A stretch of 64,000 bases of DNA from Bemisia tabaci. Its lineage: Eukaryota > Arthropoda > Insecta > Hemiptera > Aleyrodidae. Positions 1-11,800 of the stretch are shown here, in pieces. Where the stretch lies: the NCBI RefSeq assembly GCF_918797505.1, contig NC_092800.1:22769577-22833576 (forward strand). The letters run 5' to 3'. A model generated the notes under the pieces. The model saw only the letters and a program-made list of their open reading frames with translations, searched no databases and was not told the origin of the DNA. The first letter of the stretch is position 1. The number at the start of each line of letters is the position of its first letter. A program made the translations under genes and the position numbers.

Positions 1-729
1 GCATTGTCAATATTTTAGAATAATTATCTTAGGGTATCTACTGTCAGTAAAAACCGAAAAATAACAGGAAATTTGACGTCATCATGAAAAATCAGGAAAA
101 TCGGTCATGACTCAGGAAATTCCGAGTGCGTCAAACAAGTTTAAACTACATGCAAAAATGAAACATTTTATTCAATTCATCAAATATGTTGGCGTATAAA
201 ATGTAATGAGTGACAATTTATTAGAGCAAAACATCAGGAAATTTCATTAAAATGTCAAACAAATCCAATTTGAAATGTATTATGCAAAGAAACATAAAAG
301 GGGGTCTGTGGATCTCACAAAATGGGCTTGAGTTTCTTCAGAGTTTTATTTTTAAACTGGAATCCAACAAACAGAACAAAATTCCCAAGACTAGGAAAGC
401 AAATACATATTTAGTATCCAACTGTAGTAAGAAAAAGTAATCATCACTAATCAAGTAACATCACCAATAAAAATATAATGATCCTACTCAGAAATTTTAA
501 TATTCTTTCTTACTAATATGTAGAGCATGTCTGTATTCAACCTTGTTTTGTTTCCATCTTGTTTCCTCATCATGTATATTCAACACAGTTGTCTGGAAAT
601 TCATCGTACGAAAGAGCAAATTTTTTTATCTCAATTTTATTTTGCCTTGAAGAATTTTCCATCAGCACCTTGTTTTGTTTGTAAATATGTATACATGCAA
701 TGCATTCAATATTTTTTCTTCATTCACAG

Positions 730-867
730 TCGAATCTGTGCACGTTGAAGGAACTGCAACCTGGATGCATAGGCAAGATTCAAATACTCAAATCTGGTAA
801 AGCCAAACTCAATTTAGGAAGTTGCAACTTTCTTGTCGACCTTGGTAGTCAAGTAGGTTTTAAACAG
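730..867 (+). CDS. POLR3D: POLR3D penultimate coding exon
   Basis: Acceptor TTCACAG ends at 729 and donor GTACGT starts at 868. The exon is 138 nt and phase 0 at both ends. It encodes 46 residues starting SNLCTLKELQPG and ending VGFKQ, including the conserved GKIQILKSGK motif. Confidence 0.88.
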
Positions 868-2338
868 GTACGTTCATGGCTTTTTCCAATTTAAATACTC
901 TCTTATTTCACCTGAGAAAAGATGTTTGTGTAACTAAATCATTTAAAGAAGACCTTGAACACTGTTCGTACGAGGGTCATCCAGAAAGAAAGGTCTTCTA
1001 TGGATTTTCTCACTTGTCAATCATTAACGCTAGAAAAGAACCAGCTATACTATTGGATGCAATATCCTCTCAGTTTTAATTTTAAGTCCTCATTCATGAA
1101 AATTGGATCATGAGAACCTTCAGGAAAGCAATGATGTTAGAGTGGAAGAAATTGCTTTCTCGAGCATTCCTGTGATCCAATTTTAAAAGATGAGGGCTTA
1201 AATTTAAGCTGAGGGTTTACTACATTCAGTGGTATTTCTGGTTATTTTCTAGCATCAATGGTTAGTGAGAAGATTCATTGGGGACCTTACTACCTGGATG
1301 ACCCTAGTACCTAAAGTAGACCTAGGTGTCACAAAGTGCGTAGATGTTTCACTTGAAAATTGAGGAAGTGTCCTTACACTTTTATCTAATTATATAAAAT
1401 GTTTGAACCGGAAAGTTTTTCTCTCTGTTTATCAAAGGCTCATACCGATGATGAAACTACAAAAATGTATATCTTGATTTGCAGCCTTGCGGAATATCTA
1501 TTTTATTTCGTCTTTCACATGGGAACACATTATACATCATTTCTCAGAAACTTTGATGACTTTTCCTCTCTGTGTGAAGAATATTCATGAAAATCTTAAT
1601 CCGTAATGTTAGTCGAGTCTCCTTTTAAAAAATAAAATTGGAGCAAAGATTTTGAAACACAGCTACTGAGATGCGCATGTCTGCAGTTTCACACTCGATA
1701 ATCGACAAGTTCATTGAACATATTTGAAATTAGTTACTGTTCATTCCTGTTTTTTCCATGAAGCCTATTAATACTTGTTTTTAAAAAGAAAAATTGAAAT
1801 TAAGTATCGCGTTTATGTAGGCGCTACTTTAGCATATGGATAATCTGCAAAAATATTACTGAAAAATACTACTAAACTTTAATTTTTGATGTACATAATC
1901 CTACGCAAACCAAGATTAGAATAAGAAAGAAAGAGAAGAAGTGCGCAGGGTAACTGCAAATAATTCTGTAAGCTTTTCTATCTGTAGATCACTTTTATTT
2001 TTCCGTAATTTTCATTTCCAATCCTAAAGGGAACTTGGAAGCTTCATTGAGATTTCTCATGTGGCCTCCGCTCGACGACTCTTGTCCAACATTTCTATAC
2101 TCTACAGAGTTAATCAAGGATGAGCTACAACTCATCCTTGATTAAAATGCATTAAAAAATACTCAAGAAAATTCTAACTTATAACCTCACCCTCTCTGTT
2201 TTGTTACAGGATTTAGTCTCTTTGGAATTGAATGCTGACACAAAAACTGGTGATACAATTAATTTAGGACCTCTTAGCTCCCGCCTCATAATTTCACCTG
2301 AGTGGGAGGATATGATCAAATCTAGCATAAAAAAATGA
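730..2338 (+). CDS. POLR3D: POLR3D (RNA polymerase III subunit RPC4), C-terminal part
   Basis: Two coding exons, 730-867 and 2210-2338, joined in phase 0 across a GT-AG intron, give the last 88 residues of a protein ending at TGA 2336-2338. The reading GKIQILKSGKAKLNL, then a DLVSLELN...GDTINLGPL segment and an SPEWEDMI end, follows the conserved C-terminal beta-barrel region of RPC4 (POLR3D), which pairs with RPC5 (POLR3E) in the TFIIF-like subcomplex of RNA polymerase III. RPC4 acts in the nucleus in initiation, termination and reinitiation on tRNA, 5S and other small RNA genes. The exon at 730 begins in frame after a TTCACAG acceptor, so earlier exons must lie left of the window; I see none between 1 and 729. 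The family match is from memory of conserved residues, not an alignment. Confidence 0.9.
868..2209 (+). other. POLR3D intron; partial inverted-repeat element copy near 1648-1706
   Basis: A 1.34-kb GT-AG intron. It holds no open frame I recognise. Around 1648-1706 there is a diverged end of the dispersed GAGATACGTGG-type element described at 4857-5112 (GAAACACAGCTACTGAGATG followed by a TCGATAATCG-like end). At 2108-2145 there is a short near-perfect palindrome (AATCAAGGATGAG, CTACAA-type loop, then CTCATCCTTGATT). Confidence 0.5.
2210..2338 (+). CDS. POLR3D: POLR3D last coding exon
   Basis: Acceptor TTGTTACAG ends at 2209. The exon encodes 42 residues from DLVSLELNAD to SSIKK and the TGA stop. 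The SSRLIISPEWEDMI stretch corresponds to the final strand and helix of RPC4 proteins. Confidence 0.9.
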   Translation, partial: DLVSLELNADTKTGDTINLGPLSSRLIISPEWEDMIKSSIKK

Positions 2339-2455
2339 TTGTTAATTCCCAACATAGAAATATTATCCCTGCTACTTCTTTTTAATTGTTTTTTGTTAAT
2401 ACAGCGACTTCTTTTTCATCAAGTTTTGAATCATTTTATGAATATTGTACGTATT

Positions 2456-2765
2456 GTCCCTAATGGGTCTGATGCTTTTGAGAGACTTAGTCAAGTGAAT
2501 TGACTTGCTACGGATAAAATCGCCCGAAATCAACGATGGGCACATCACTGAAGGCAGAAATTCCTCCAAGTGTGCAATCTTCGCAGTATATATCACGCTT
2601 TTTCAAATTTCTTGTGTTCACTGGCAATTTCTCTTAATGGCTGGTAAGCAAGTTTGCACGAAGAGAGATGTACCTAAATTAAAAAACCTTTACCTAAATA
2701 AAAAAAAAAAAAACAGTCCTGCAAACTGTCACAAAGTTTCCTTACATATGATTTTAATCAAGTTG

Positions 2766-2803
<38 letters not shown>

Positions 2804-3102
2804 CTAAACAAAGTAATGAGGAGAAAGCAAACGTTTGAAATCCTATATCAGAGGGAAAGGCTGCAAGATCTTTTATTTATTTAAGTTAGGTTTCCTTACA
2901 TCTCTCTCTCTCTCTCTCTCTCCTGGGAGAACCCGTTAGCTGTTGACTAAGATAAGAAAAACTGCCCGCGGATAAAAGAAATTTAAAATAAAGAGCGGAT
3001 ATCATACTCGACATGGTCATTGTGATTTTCATGCGGTTTTACTGAGAAAGAGTACTCACCTGGCTGTATCTTTTACCTGCAACATACATATTTCATTAAT
3101 GG
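2456..3102 (+). repeat. ~600-bp terminal-inverted-repeat element, family A, copy 1
   Basis: Begins TAATGGGTCTGATGC with a GAGA..TAGTCAAGTGA continuation and ends CTGGCTGTATCTTTTACC followed by a CATTAATG-type end, the reverse complement of the start. The interior (AAACTGCCCGCGGA, a CTGGCAATTT..GGCTGGTAAGCA stretch) matches the copies at 20847-21440 and 50560-51001. It contains a long poly-T run (2767-2803) and a CT microsatellite (2902-2922). No transposase is visible, so it is probably a non-autonomous DNA transposon. Confidence 0.65.
2767..2803 (+). repeat. poly-T tract
   Basis: About 37 consecutive T residues, giving a spurious run of phenylalanines in one frame. It lies inside the family A element. 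Confidence 0.9.
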
Positions 3103-4856
3103 GGGGCATTTCATCTTTTAATGTTAAATTATTATATCAAAAGAGAGATATTAATGGTTAAATTAATTATTTTGTCCCAAGAAGAAGTTAATTCTTTATT
3201 GAGGTTTAGATGTAGTCACATCAACAGTCATTACATATACTTATTTATTTTCATGAATGTGAGTGTGAATCTAAAAGGGAAATTGACAGTGTAAGTCCGC
3301 AATAACATATCTCGTTTGCTATATCTGAAAATCTCCGCCTCTATGTTATTATTCAAAGGAGAACAAATTGACATCATTCCTTGGAGTTTATGCAGAATTT
3401 TCTTCGCATAGAGAAGAAAAATCACGGCAGTTTTAGAGAATTGCCGTTAAGTAGTTTTTTGTTCAAAAGATGAAGTATGACAGGAAGTCTGCGATGTTGC
3501 AAACCGAGTTATGTGATTGCCGACCTACACCGTCAAAATGTTCTTTAAATCAATTACGTATCATTGCATCTCCTGATTCTATTTCCCTTCAATATTTTCA
3601 AAGACGGAAGGTGAAATCTCTGTTTGACCATTGCACATCATTTAATTTGACCAAAAATAACTGTAAATGCTCAAACTATCAGTATTATTGGCAATAAAGG
3701 TACTAATTGCATTTTTAGTTTACTCAATTGAGGAAGACAAAGAACTTTTACTCAAGGAGCCACCAAATGGATAGAAGGCATTGAGTTAAAGGAAACTAAA
3801 TATAATTTTTGTTTAGGGGGGAAAAAAGGCATTGGGGCTAGATTAGAACACAGTTTTATATTTTCTTCTGCACCTAAAAGGCTTAAAATCCTTCAAAAAT
3901 ATTATTATCCAAAAATGTTCGTCAAAGAATGTTTTTTTCCTTGTTGAAGGAATGAGAGGTCAACTCTATCTATGTGTCTTTGTTCAAAGTCCATGTCTCC
4001 TTTTGTCAAATGATTCCTTTTTCCTACGTAATGTTTTCTGTTCACTCAAGGGTCCAAGCTGGCGTTCATTTACTACATCAGTTAGATGAAAAACCTGGGT
4101 GAGCTTTGAAATTTTCATTTAAGAAAAGAAAGAAAACTCATGGGGACAAGCCCAAAGATAATTTTTTTAAAGTTTTTTTTTATTATTATTATTATTATGT
4201 TCTTCTATTATTATTATTATTATTTTACATTGCACCATAGAGGAACTTACTCTTAATTGCTCTGGCTCTGAAGTTCAATCACTGGAAGTTAGCTCAAAAT
4301 AAGCACAGTAAGTGGCTAAATTTGAAATAATGAAAACAAGATTTTTTTTTTTCAAAAGAATGTATGGCATATGGCAATGAAAATGAATGAGGTATCCAAA
4401 ATAGAATTTTTCAAAAAGAGTCAAAAGAGCTACTGAAAGCATAAAACCAGTAATTTATTTGTCGTCCATAACGCAGACCGTAACAACGGTGAAACTGCAT
4501 AAATGCGTATCTTATTTGCTATATGTAACAAAATCTCGAATGAATCAACATGGTTGAATATTATTCAGAAGAAGAAGAAAAATGAGAAAATTTTGAAGAA
4601 ATGACACTGACAATGAGTATTTTTTAGTTCTGAAAACAAATTATGGCAGGAAGTCTCCAATGTCGCAACCTACATGTCTCCGCAGTGTAATTATGACAAT
4701 CTTTTCAAAAAAAAAAAAGGAGAGGTCTCCCACGGTACAAACTTTTGTTCCATCGTTTAGAAGATTCGCATCACTAGCTCTGGTTCCAAGTTCAGCAGGA
4801 ATTAAATTGTAATTTTAATATGAGATGCTAGATAATCAAGGAAGATGATTGAAAAA
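3103..4856 (+). other. Intergenic, no gene; fragments of dispersed repeat family B
   Basis: I see no supportable gene. Two diverged fragments of the GAGATACGT / GACAGGAAGTCTGCAATG family occur near 3290-3530 (AAGTATGACAGGAAGTCTGC at 3473) and 4600-4680 (ATGGCAGGAAGTCTCC). A TTA trinucleotide microsatellite lies at about 4180-4226. Confidence 0.5.
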
Positions 4857-5112
4857 TCGATGCTAAAATGTGAAACCACGTATCTCCGTTTGCGACACAA
4901 ATGGTACATTACATGTTTTTTTCTTTGGGAAACTAGTCTATGTAATTTCTCAAAAACTTTTTTAGGGTTTTCTCCTCTCATGGTAAAATATATTTTAAAT
5001 TAATTGCAAGAAATGAAGTTGGTATTTTTCTCATCATGAAAAAACACAGGAGGGAAAATTTTGAAACATCGCAATGGAGATACGTGGTTTTGCACTTTGG
5101 CTATCGATAGAC
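4857..5112 (+). repeat. ~255-bp inverted-repeat element, family B, full-length copy
   Basis: The left end reads ATCGATGCTAAAATGTGAAA then CCACGTATCTCCGTTTGCG; the right end is its reverse complement, CGCAATGGAGATACGTGG followed by TTTTGCACTTTGGCTATCGAT. Arms are about 40 bp with a few mismatches. The interior has no coding capacity, so this is a MITE-like element. Related copies or fragments are at 32575-32835, 46250-46480, 56028-56170, 7604-7660, 6865-6930, 16105-16150 and 1648-1706. Confidence 0.75.
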
Positions 5113-5297
5113 GATTATGATTGGTGATAACGACGGGGGGGGGGGGGGGGGCTGGATTGGCGGGAGATCATCATCGGGATACGGGATCGGGGAAGGGAAA
5201 AATTCTTTGGATTTACTCTGCCGTCAAATGATGTGTATTGTTTTTCTTTTCCTATCCAATTTCTATAAAGGATAATATGGTGTAAACATTTTACTTC

Positions 5298-5811
5298 GGC
5301 TCAGTTCGTATGAGTTCGTCTCTGTCTCTAATCGCTCGTTGCGAATAGAAAATGAGTCGAAGAGAGGGGGCCAAAAAAAAGTGAGACAGAACCAGTGTGC
5401 GACAGAGAGAGCAAAAGTCCAAATGGGAGGAGGGGGTAAGGAGAGGATGGAGAGATAAGATACGAAGTTGTTTTTAGTTATGGTGCCAGCTTACAAGTTG
5501 TTTTTTGTAATGCGATGGTTTGTTTGATAATTTGTGAATATGGCTGACATTTGTGAAAACAAGTTCTTTCCCCGACGAAATGAGATTTAGTCGAAATTCG
5601 CAAGTGCCGTGGCGAAGTCCGAGTGATTATGTGATCGAACCGTCCGAAATTGCCCCCTGTTGACCTGCGGGCTTTGACGAGTTCGTTTATCATCCTAACC
5701 TGCGAAAGTGATACGTGATTTTGTGTTATGGTTGTATATTCAACGAGATTTCTGTGATACAGTGCAATTTTGTCCTCCTCTCATGTTTTCACCTAAATTC
5801 GATGTATTCTA
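5298..5811 (+). promoter_or_regulatory. Candidate Mondo core promoter and 5' UTR
   Basis: TCAGTT at 5301-5306 is a perfect arthropod initiator (TCAKTY), placing a possible start of transcription at A5303. No TATA box is obvious upstream. A 5' UTR running unspliced from here to the ATG would be about 510 nt. In frame with the coding sequence, a TAA at 5794-5796 precedes the first ATG at 5812, which supports translation starting there or at 5824. Transcript data are needed to confirm the start. Confidence 0.4.
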
Positions 5812-8800
5812 ATGCGTCTAAAAATGGAGGTTCACAGGCAAAGGTATTATAATGACAAAAGTGAGAAAGAGAGTATCCATTCTGGTCATTTCATGATCTC
5901 TGACTTTGAAGCTGAGGCTCAAGATGATGGTGACGAAGTTCCAGGACCAATTCCTTTACCAGACAATAATACACAGCAGAATATCATCATGAAAAGCAGT
6001 AATTTAGCAACAAGTTACAGAGCTGGATTACAGTCACGGTCGCAGCTTAACATTGAAACGTCATTAACGGATCTATTCCAGTGCATGTCTCTAGCGTACC
6101 GGTATGTTGGTTTAACTTTCTCTCTAATAATTTACTACTATTAATTCCTCTTGAAGTCTCTTTGCTGTCCAGGCTTTCTTTTACATGCTCAAGAATTTTA
6201 AGAACCCACCTAACCTAATCTGTTGAAACTTCTTTTAGGATTAACCTCCAATGACCACATAGGTTGCTAATTAAGAGTTATCATATGTTGACACATCAGC
6301 ATGATGGAAGTAGGTGTATATTTGAATGGAATTTACCCATGTACCTGGACCTGATAAATTGAGATGCCTCTCGTTGTTAATTCTATTTCTCTATGGCTGA
6401 GGAGCGGCAATCCTGGTTGATGAGTCGAAAACTACTGTATGAAACCAAACTGAAGGATCTGATCTGACTCTAATCAAAATGATAAGACTTTAAGACAAAG
6501 TATATAATATGTTAAGATGGCTTGGCACATAGACCTGTGGACCTTTGTATAGCAATGACAAAATTGGAGAACTCACCCAATGAGAATAGATTGTCTGCTG
6601 AATATAGCAGGTTATTCAAAGGAAATACCTAATTCAATTTGGAAATACCTCTCCAACAGGCTGTTAGACATTTTGATGGTGAAACTCCCAAACCATGTGT
6701 CTCGTCTGGAGTTTTACAAAATATCCGTTCCGTCTTTATGTTTTGTAAGTAGAGGGCCTCGACCAGATAAGTAAATTGTAATTTTTACGGAATATTTTTC
6801 ACTCACAGAGAAAAAATCCCTATAGGTTTTAAGAGTTGACGTTTAGTGGTTTTACAATTAAAGAATAAAGTATTATAGGAAGTCTGTAAAGTTGCAAGTG
6901 GAGGTACATGGTTTGGGAGTCTCATCATTGATCGGGATATTGCTGTGTTGCTAAAAAAAATTTCTGATACCTAAAATAAAAATTTTTTGTATAACTATTG
7001 ACCCTTTTCTTTTTGAATAATGAAGAGAATTTCACTCACACTTTAATCTCATGTCTCGGAAAGCTGTAAGATGAAATATCTGCCATGTTTCTCAAAACTA
7101 CAAGTATTATCACAAGAAATTTGGCAACGGTCAAGTTTTTATACTATGTTTTTCCTAAGTAGGGAGTCATTTATTTGACTTTTTATCAACACAGGATGCG
7201 TTTCAATCACTACAAACTTAAAAAATTGCTTATTAGGGACTATTTGTTTTGCATTACTTGCAGAGTGTAGAAGTCATCCAATGGGCATTTTTCATCTTTA
7301 ATAGGATGAGTTTCAATCTCTGCAAACTTTAAAATTTTTTTTACTCGACCTAATTATAAAAATGGGAAAGTGTATCCAGGCGGCTAAAGTAAAAAAATGT
7401 GTACCTCAGATTTGTCATTGTAGGTATTAGGTAAGCCTTCGTTTTTTTTTTTCCACTTTTTTCTATTTTTTTTCTTACGGAAATCTGACCGACAGTTCCT
7501 ATTTCTCCTGGGAATTTTTTTCGCTCATTCCTAAAGAATCGTTTCCCATCGGAAGGAAACATTATGATTGCCTAGTTTTCCTTGAAGAGAATAAAGCATA
7601 ATTATAGATTTTGAAACGTGCAATGGAGATACGCATTTTTTGTATATGTAGCCATTGATATGTTAGAAACCCAATTTACTTGTTGCTATTTCCAATGTCT
7701 CACTGAGTATTATGGCTTTCAAATACAAAGAGTCTCTGCCAATACATTGCTACCTATTGTGTTGGAAACCTCTTATTCATAAGGTTTGAAACTTTACCGT
7801 CACACATTATTTCGAGCCTAAGTATTGATCAATATAAAATTATAAGAATACCCATATGAGCAGGTGTGTGAAATAAAGAAAAATGATGAGTTTGCCTCAG
7901 GGTGTTGGTAGATAGGTAGTAGTTACCCTGTATTCTTAATCATAATAAATATACCTAAGTAAGTCAGCCGTGCTGATAAAATCCTGAACTTTAGCACCAT
8001 ATTGAAGCAAGTGACATGAATTCTCTGAGGTTTCTTTTCACACAGTTGCCCAGTTTATTCAAATGTTGCCCACTGGTAGTGTTGTTATTCTGTTATAAAG
8101 TGTCCATCAGGCATTTCTTTTTTAAATCTCACGCAGATTTTTAGAAAGGTAGGTTGAGAACATTTTTCAAATCCAAGAAGTATTGTAAATGCCTATTATT
8201 TTTTTTATGAATGATTTTTCCCAGAGTTTTAAGTAGGGAATTGCAGGCAATTTATTTGAACTTAAGTTCAATTAGAACTACAATGAATGTTGAATTATGA
8301 TTTTTATCTTTGTGTTCCTCCTTTTATCTGCTATTTTCCACTGATTACATTGTTAATTTTGATGTATGTAATCAGACAGCTCTCTTAGGAAATCAATCAG
8401 AGATATTTTGCCTGAATATAATTGAATTGGTCATTTTCCTAAAAACTCAAGTGCCAGAAATTAAATTAAGTAAGCACCTACAAGAAAACCACAAAAATAA
8501 GAGTCCAAATTGACTTGTTCTGAATCTCATAGCTCCATGATATTAAAGCATTTAATTGATTAATCACATTATCATTTACTTAAACAAAGATTTAAAATGG
8601 GTCTATTAATACAGTTTTAGGTACATAACTGTTTTTCTTGTATTTTCATCTCTGGAGCTTATGTCTTTCTGAGAATGACTGATTCAATTGAAGTCACTCA
8701 GAGCTGGGCAAGAGCTTGGAAATTCAAAATCAATCAGAAAAATTTGTCAGTTTTTTACAGATTGTTTAATAGGATGATCGTCAAAAATTATTTCAGTAAC

Positions 8801-11800
8801 TATCTGCCAGTGTGCTTACTTAATCTTTGAATTCCTCAAGAATTGTTGAGCAAAGTTTCTCAAAAATTTGGCCAGAATATTGTTTTAAGAATTTTCAGGG
8901 AATATTTTCATAGAATGTTCAGTTTCTAACAATAATCACAAATTTCTTCAAATATTCTTCAGAACTATTCTCAAATTACTGCGAGGCAATTAGTGAACCA
9001 AATTAGCCTAATAAGAACCTCAGGTTGCTGTTTTAAATACTGCAATTATAGTATTTTAGTATTGATAGGTATTATAATTTAGACACCAATGAAAGTTATT
9101 TTGAATTTCCCATACGAATATTTTATGAGCTGCATATTTATAACTAAACAAATCCTAGGTGTAAATTTAATTAAAGTTATTGATTTACCCACTTCATGTC
9201 TGTGCCAACTAAGGACATAAGTAGTAATACTCAATCAGAGAATGTTACCTAAGCCCCAAATGTGACAGACAAAAACCTTAAGTGGCTTTACCCCCCTAAA
9301 CTTCATTTTTTTAATTTCAAATCGCCACAACTCCAGTTAAGTTTGGACGCTTTTAGGCAGTTTTTTTGTAATATTGCTTGTGAAATAGTCCCTTCTGCAA
9401 TAGATCAGTAATTCACTTTACGAGTTTCAGCAGAAATCTTAAAGTCGTCTCTCACAATGTTCATCTTAGAGTCAGTACAAATCAAGTTACATATTTTATT
9501 TCAGAGTCACAATCAGGAAGTGTGTTTCCTTTCATTTTTGGAGTGAACTTTACGGGTGCCGACTATTATGCCCCCATAAATTATATAATGGATTTAAGAG
9601 ATTTATCAGATATTGACAATTCATTAAATTACTTGTTCTGTGCTTATCTGTCATGTCCCAAATCTGATAAGGACCATCACCTAACACGTGCCGGTAAAAT
9701 GTCTGTGAATATTTGCTGGTACCCACAGTCACTTTTCACTTTGACGTAGATTTTTTTTTTTATTATATTTTTTTCCAACTAATATCCACTCAATTGCCAT
9801 GAAACTAGGATTTTTCCACCTACAGTGTACCTGACAGGTCACCTAACATGGTACTAAGCAGTCAATGGACACAAGAGGACTTCCATACTTACTTTTTCAT
9901 CCAGCTTTTTGTATTGAAAAGAGATAATTTCAACTTAAATCATTTGTTTTCCCCCTCTGAGTTGAAAAAGCTATATTCTAATTACAGGCCACATTTTTCT
10001 TTCAATGAGCATATTTTCAAAAGGGCTTTTTTTTTTTCATCCGAAGCGCAGAGCATCGCTACGGAATGCATCTTTTTTTTATCCCGTTCCTCTGGCACGT
10101 TCCAGTGCATTCCATGCGTTCCAGTGGAACACTTGGACCACTCTTCTGAGGTGGATGGAGGCTGCGGTTAGGCCGTTTGAACCAGCCCAAACCGCAAAGA
10201 TCCTAATCCATCGCGTTCCATGCGTTCCACAGATTAAAAGAAAGTCCTAAAGACCTAAATCAAAATGATTAATGAAGTATTTGGATGAAAAAAAAATATG
10301 AAATAACAATTAGGTACCTTCTTAGTTTCGCTCTGGCTGAGTCGAGTGTTATATTATGTTTCTGTCTGGAATCTCATCTGGGGATCTCTTTCCTTGCTTA
10401 CTTTTCCGCCACTTATTTAATGTACCAATTAGCATTTGTCACGTTGCTCAATATCTGAGAGTTAATTAAATTCTTTCTTTTTATTTGTTCCAGTCAAAAA
10501 TTGACCTCTCCAAAATGGAATCGATTCAAGGGAATAAAACTTCGGTGGAAAGAAAAAATTCGACTCAACAATGTGATTTGGCGTTGCTGGCATATGCAAT
10601 GTAAGTTCAATTTTCTCTTTTCTTCTCATATTCCTTTGTGCCCAAGTTTTGATGAAGGATCAATAATCTGAAAATATTTCGCAAAGAATCAAGCCCAACT
10701 TATGTCAAAGACATCTGTAGCTCTCTTTGCCAATGTGTTTTTAGTTACGTATTTTTTCCTGTCCCAGGAAACACATCTTTAAAAGGGTTGGTGAGGTAAC
10801 TATTTAGAAAAATCCCAAACCAGGGTCAAAAAATTTTGTAGCCGAAAGTTTACACATACCACCACCAATTTGCCATCAGTTTGCCAACTTTTGTTGATTG
10901 TTGACCTCAGTGCATGGCATCATTGAACCAGTATTGTCCTCATGAGCCCAATGCAATGCTGCAGAAATACCTGGTTAGGCCCATGAGCTTGATGTGACAG
11001 GCAACATCTTAGTAAAATATATTGGAACATGTATTAGTTTGGAGGGAAAGGGCTCTCTTTTTTAACGCTCCAAAACTGCTCGGCGTTATGGAAATATTGG
11101 AAACCGCATCAGTTCCTCTCATACAATTCTGTCACATTTCTCTGCAATGAATGCAATTCCTATATTTTTAAGAGCGTAGGAAATGTGTTGTACATAAAAG
11201 CTCTATGAAGTCTTCTCCAGTAGCATCAAACTTAGGAAGTCAACTACTCATTTCAGGTGCTTGTGGTTTTTTCTCTCCAGTTTTGTCGGTAATTTGATTA
11301 AATGCGTCCGTAATTATCTGCAAAATTCGCATCTTTTGGCTGCTAACCAAAAGCTTGACTCAAAATTATGAAACAACATGAATTACGTTTTCGATTATTG
11401 AGCTCAATCATTTTCAAAAAATTGTTTTTACACACTAAAAAATACTTTTCATTCAATAACTCGCCATTTCATTTCTTTCTCCTCTCCAAATGAATGAAAC
11501 CTCATTTTAAAAAAAGCTCCAAAAATATGGTGGAAGTTTTCTGTGGATCTTGGCAAACTGCGGAAGTGTAACATCTTATCAGTTCCGTCATGACACTCGA
11601 CAGTCTAAGATGCTACAGTTTGTGTCTGTTAGCACTCAGCTCGGTATGGCTAGCTTTGATAATGAAATTTTAGCGGGAAAACCAACCTAACAACTTTTTC
11701 TCTATTTTTTTCCTTCTTAAAATTACTTTCCCCTCTGATGAATCAACACACAACATCCAATTCTTTACGAAACCACGAAGAATGATAATGTTTCTATAAT

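Noticed and set aside
1..729. Earlier POLR3D exon at the left edge
   Set aside because: No open segment with splice sites and RPC4-like sequence; the AACAGGAAATT words instead resemble family D repeat.
2505..2807. 100-codon plus-strand frame ending in polyphenylalanine
   Set aside because: It runs through the poly-T tract of a non-coding inverted-repeat element.
9522..9749. Possible alternative Mondo exon after a TTTCAG
   Set aside because: No downstream donor in phase, no conservation with known Mondo proteins, and exon 1 to exon 2 already joins perfectly.
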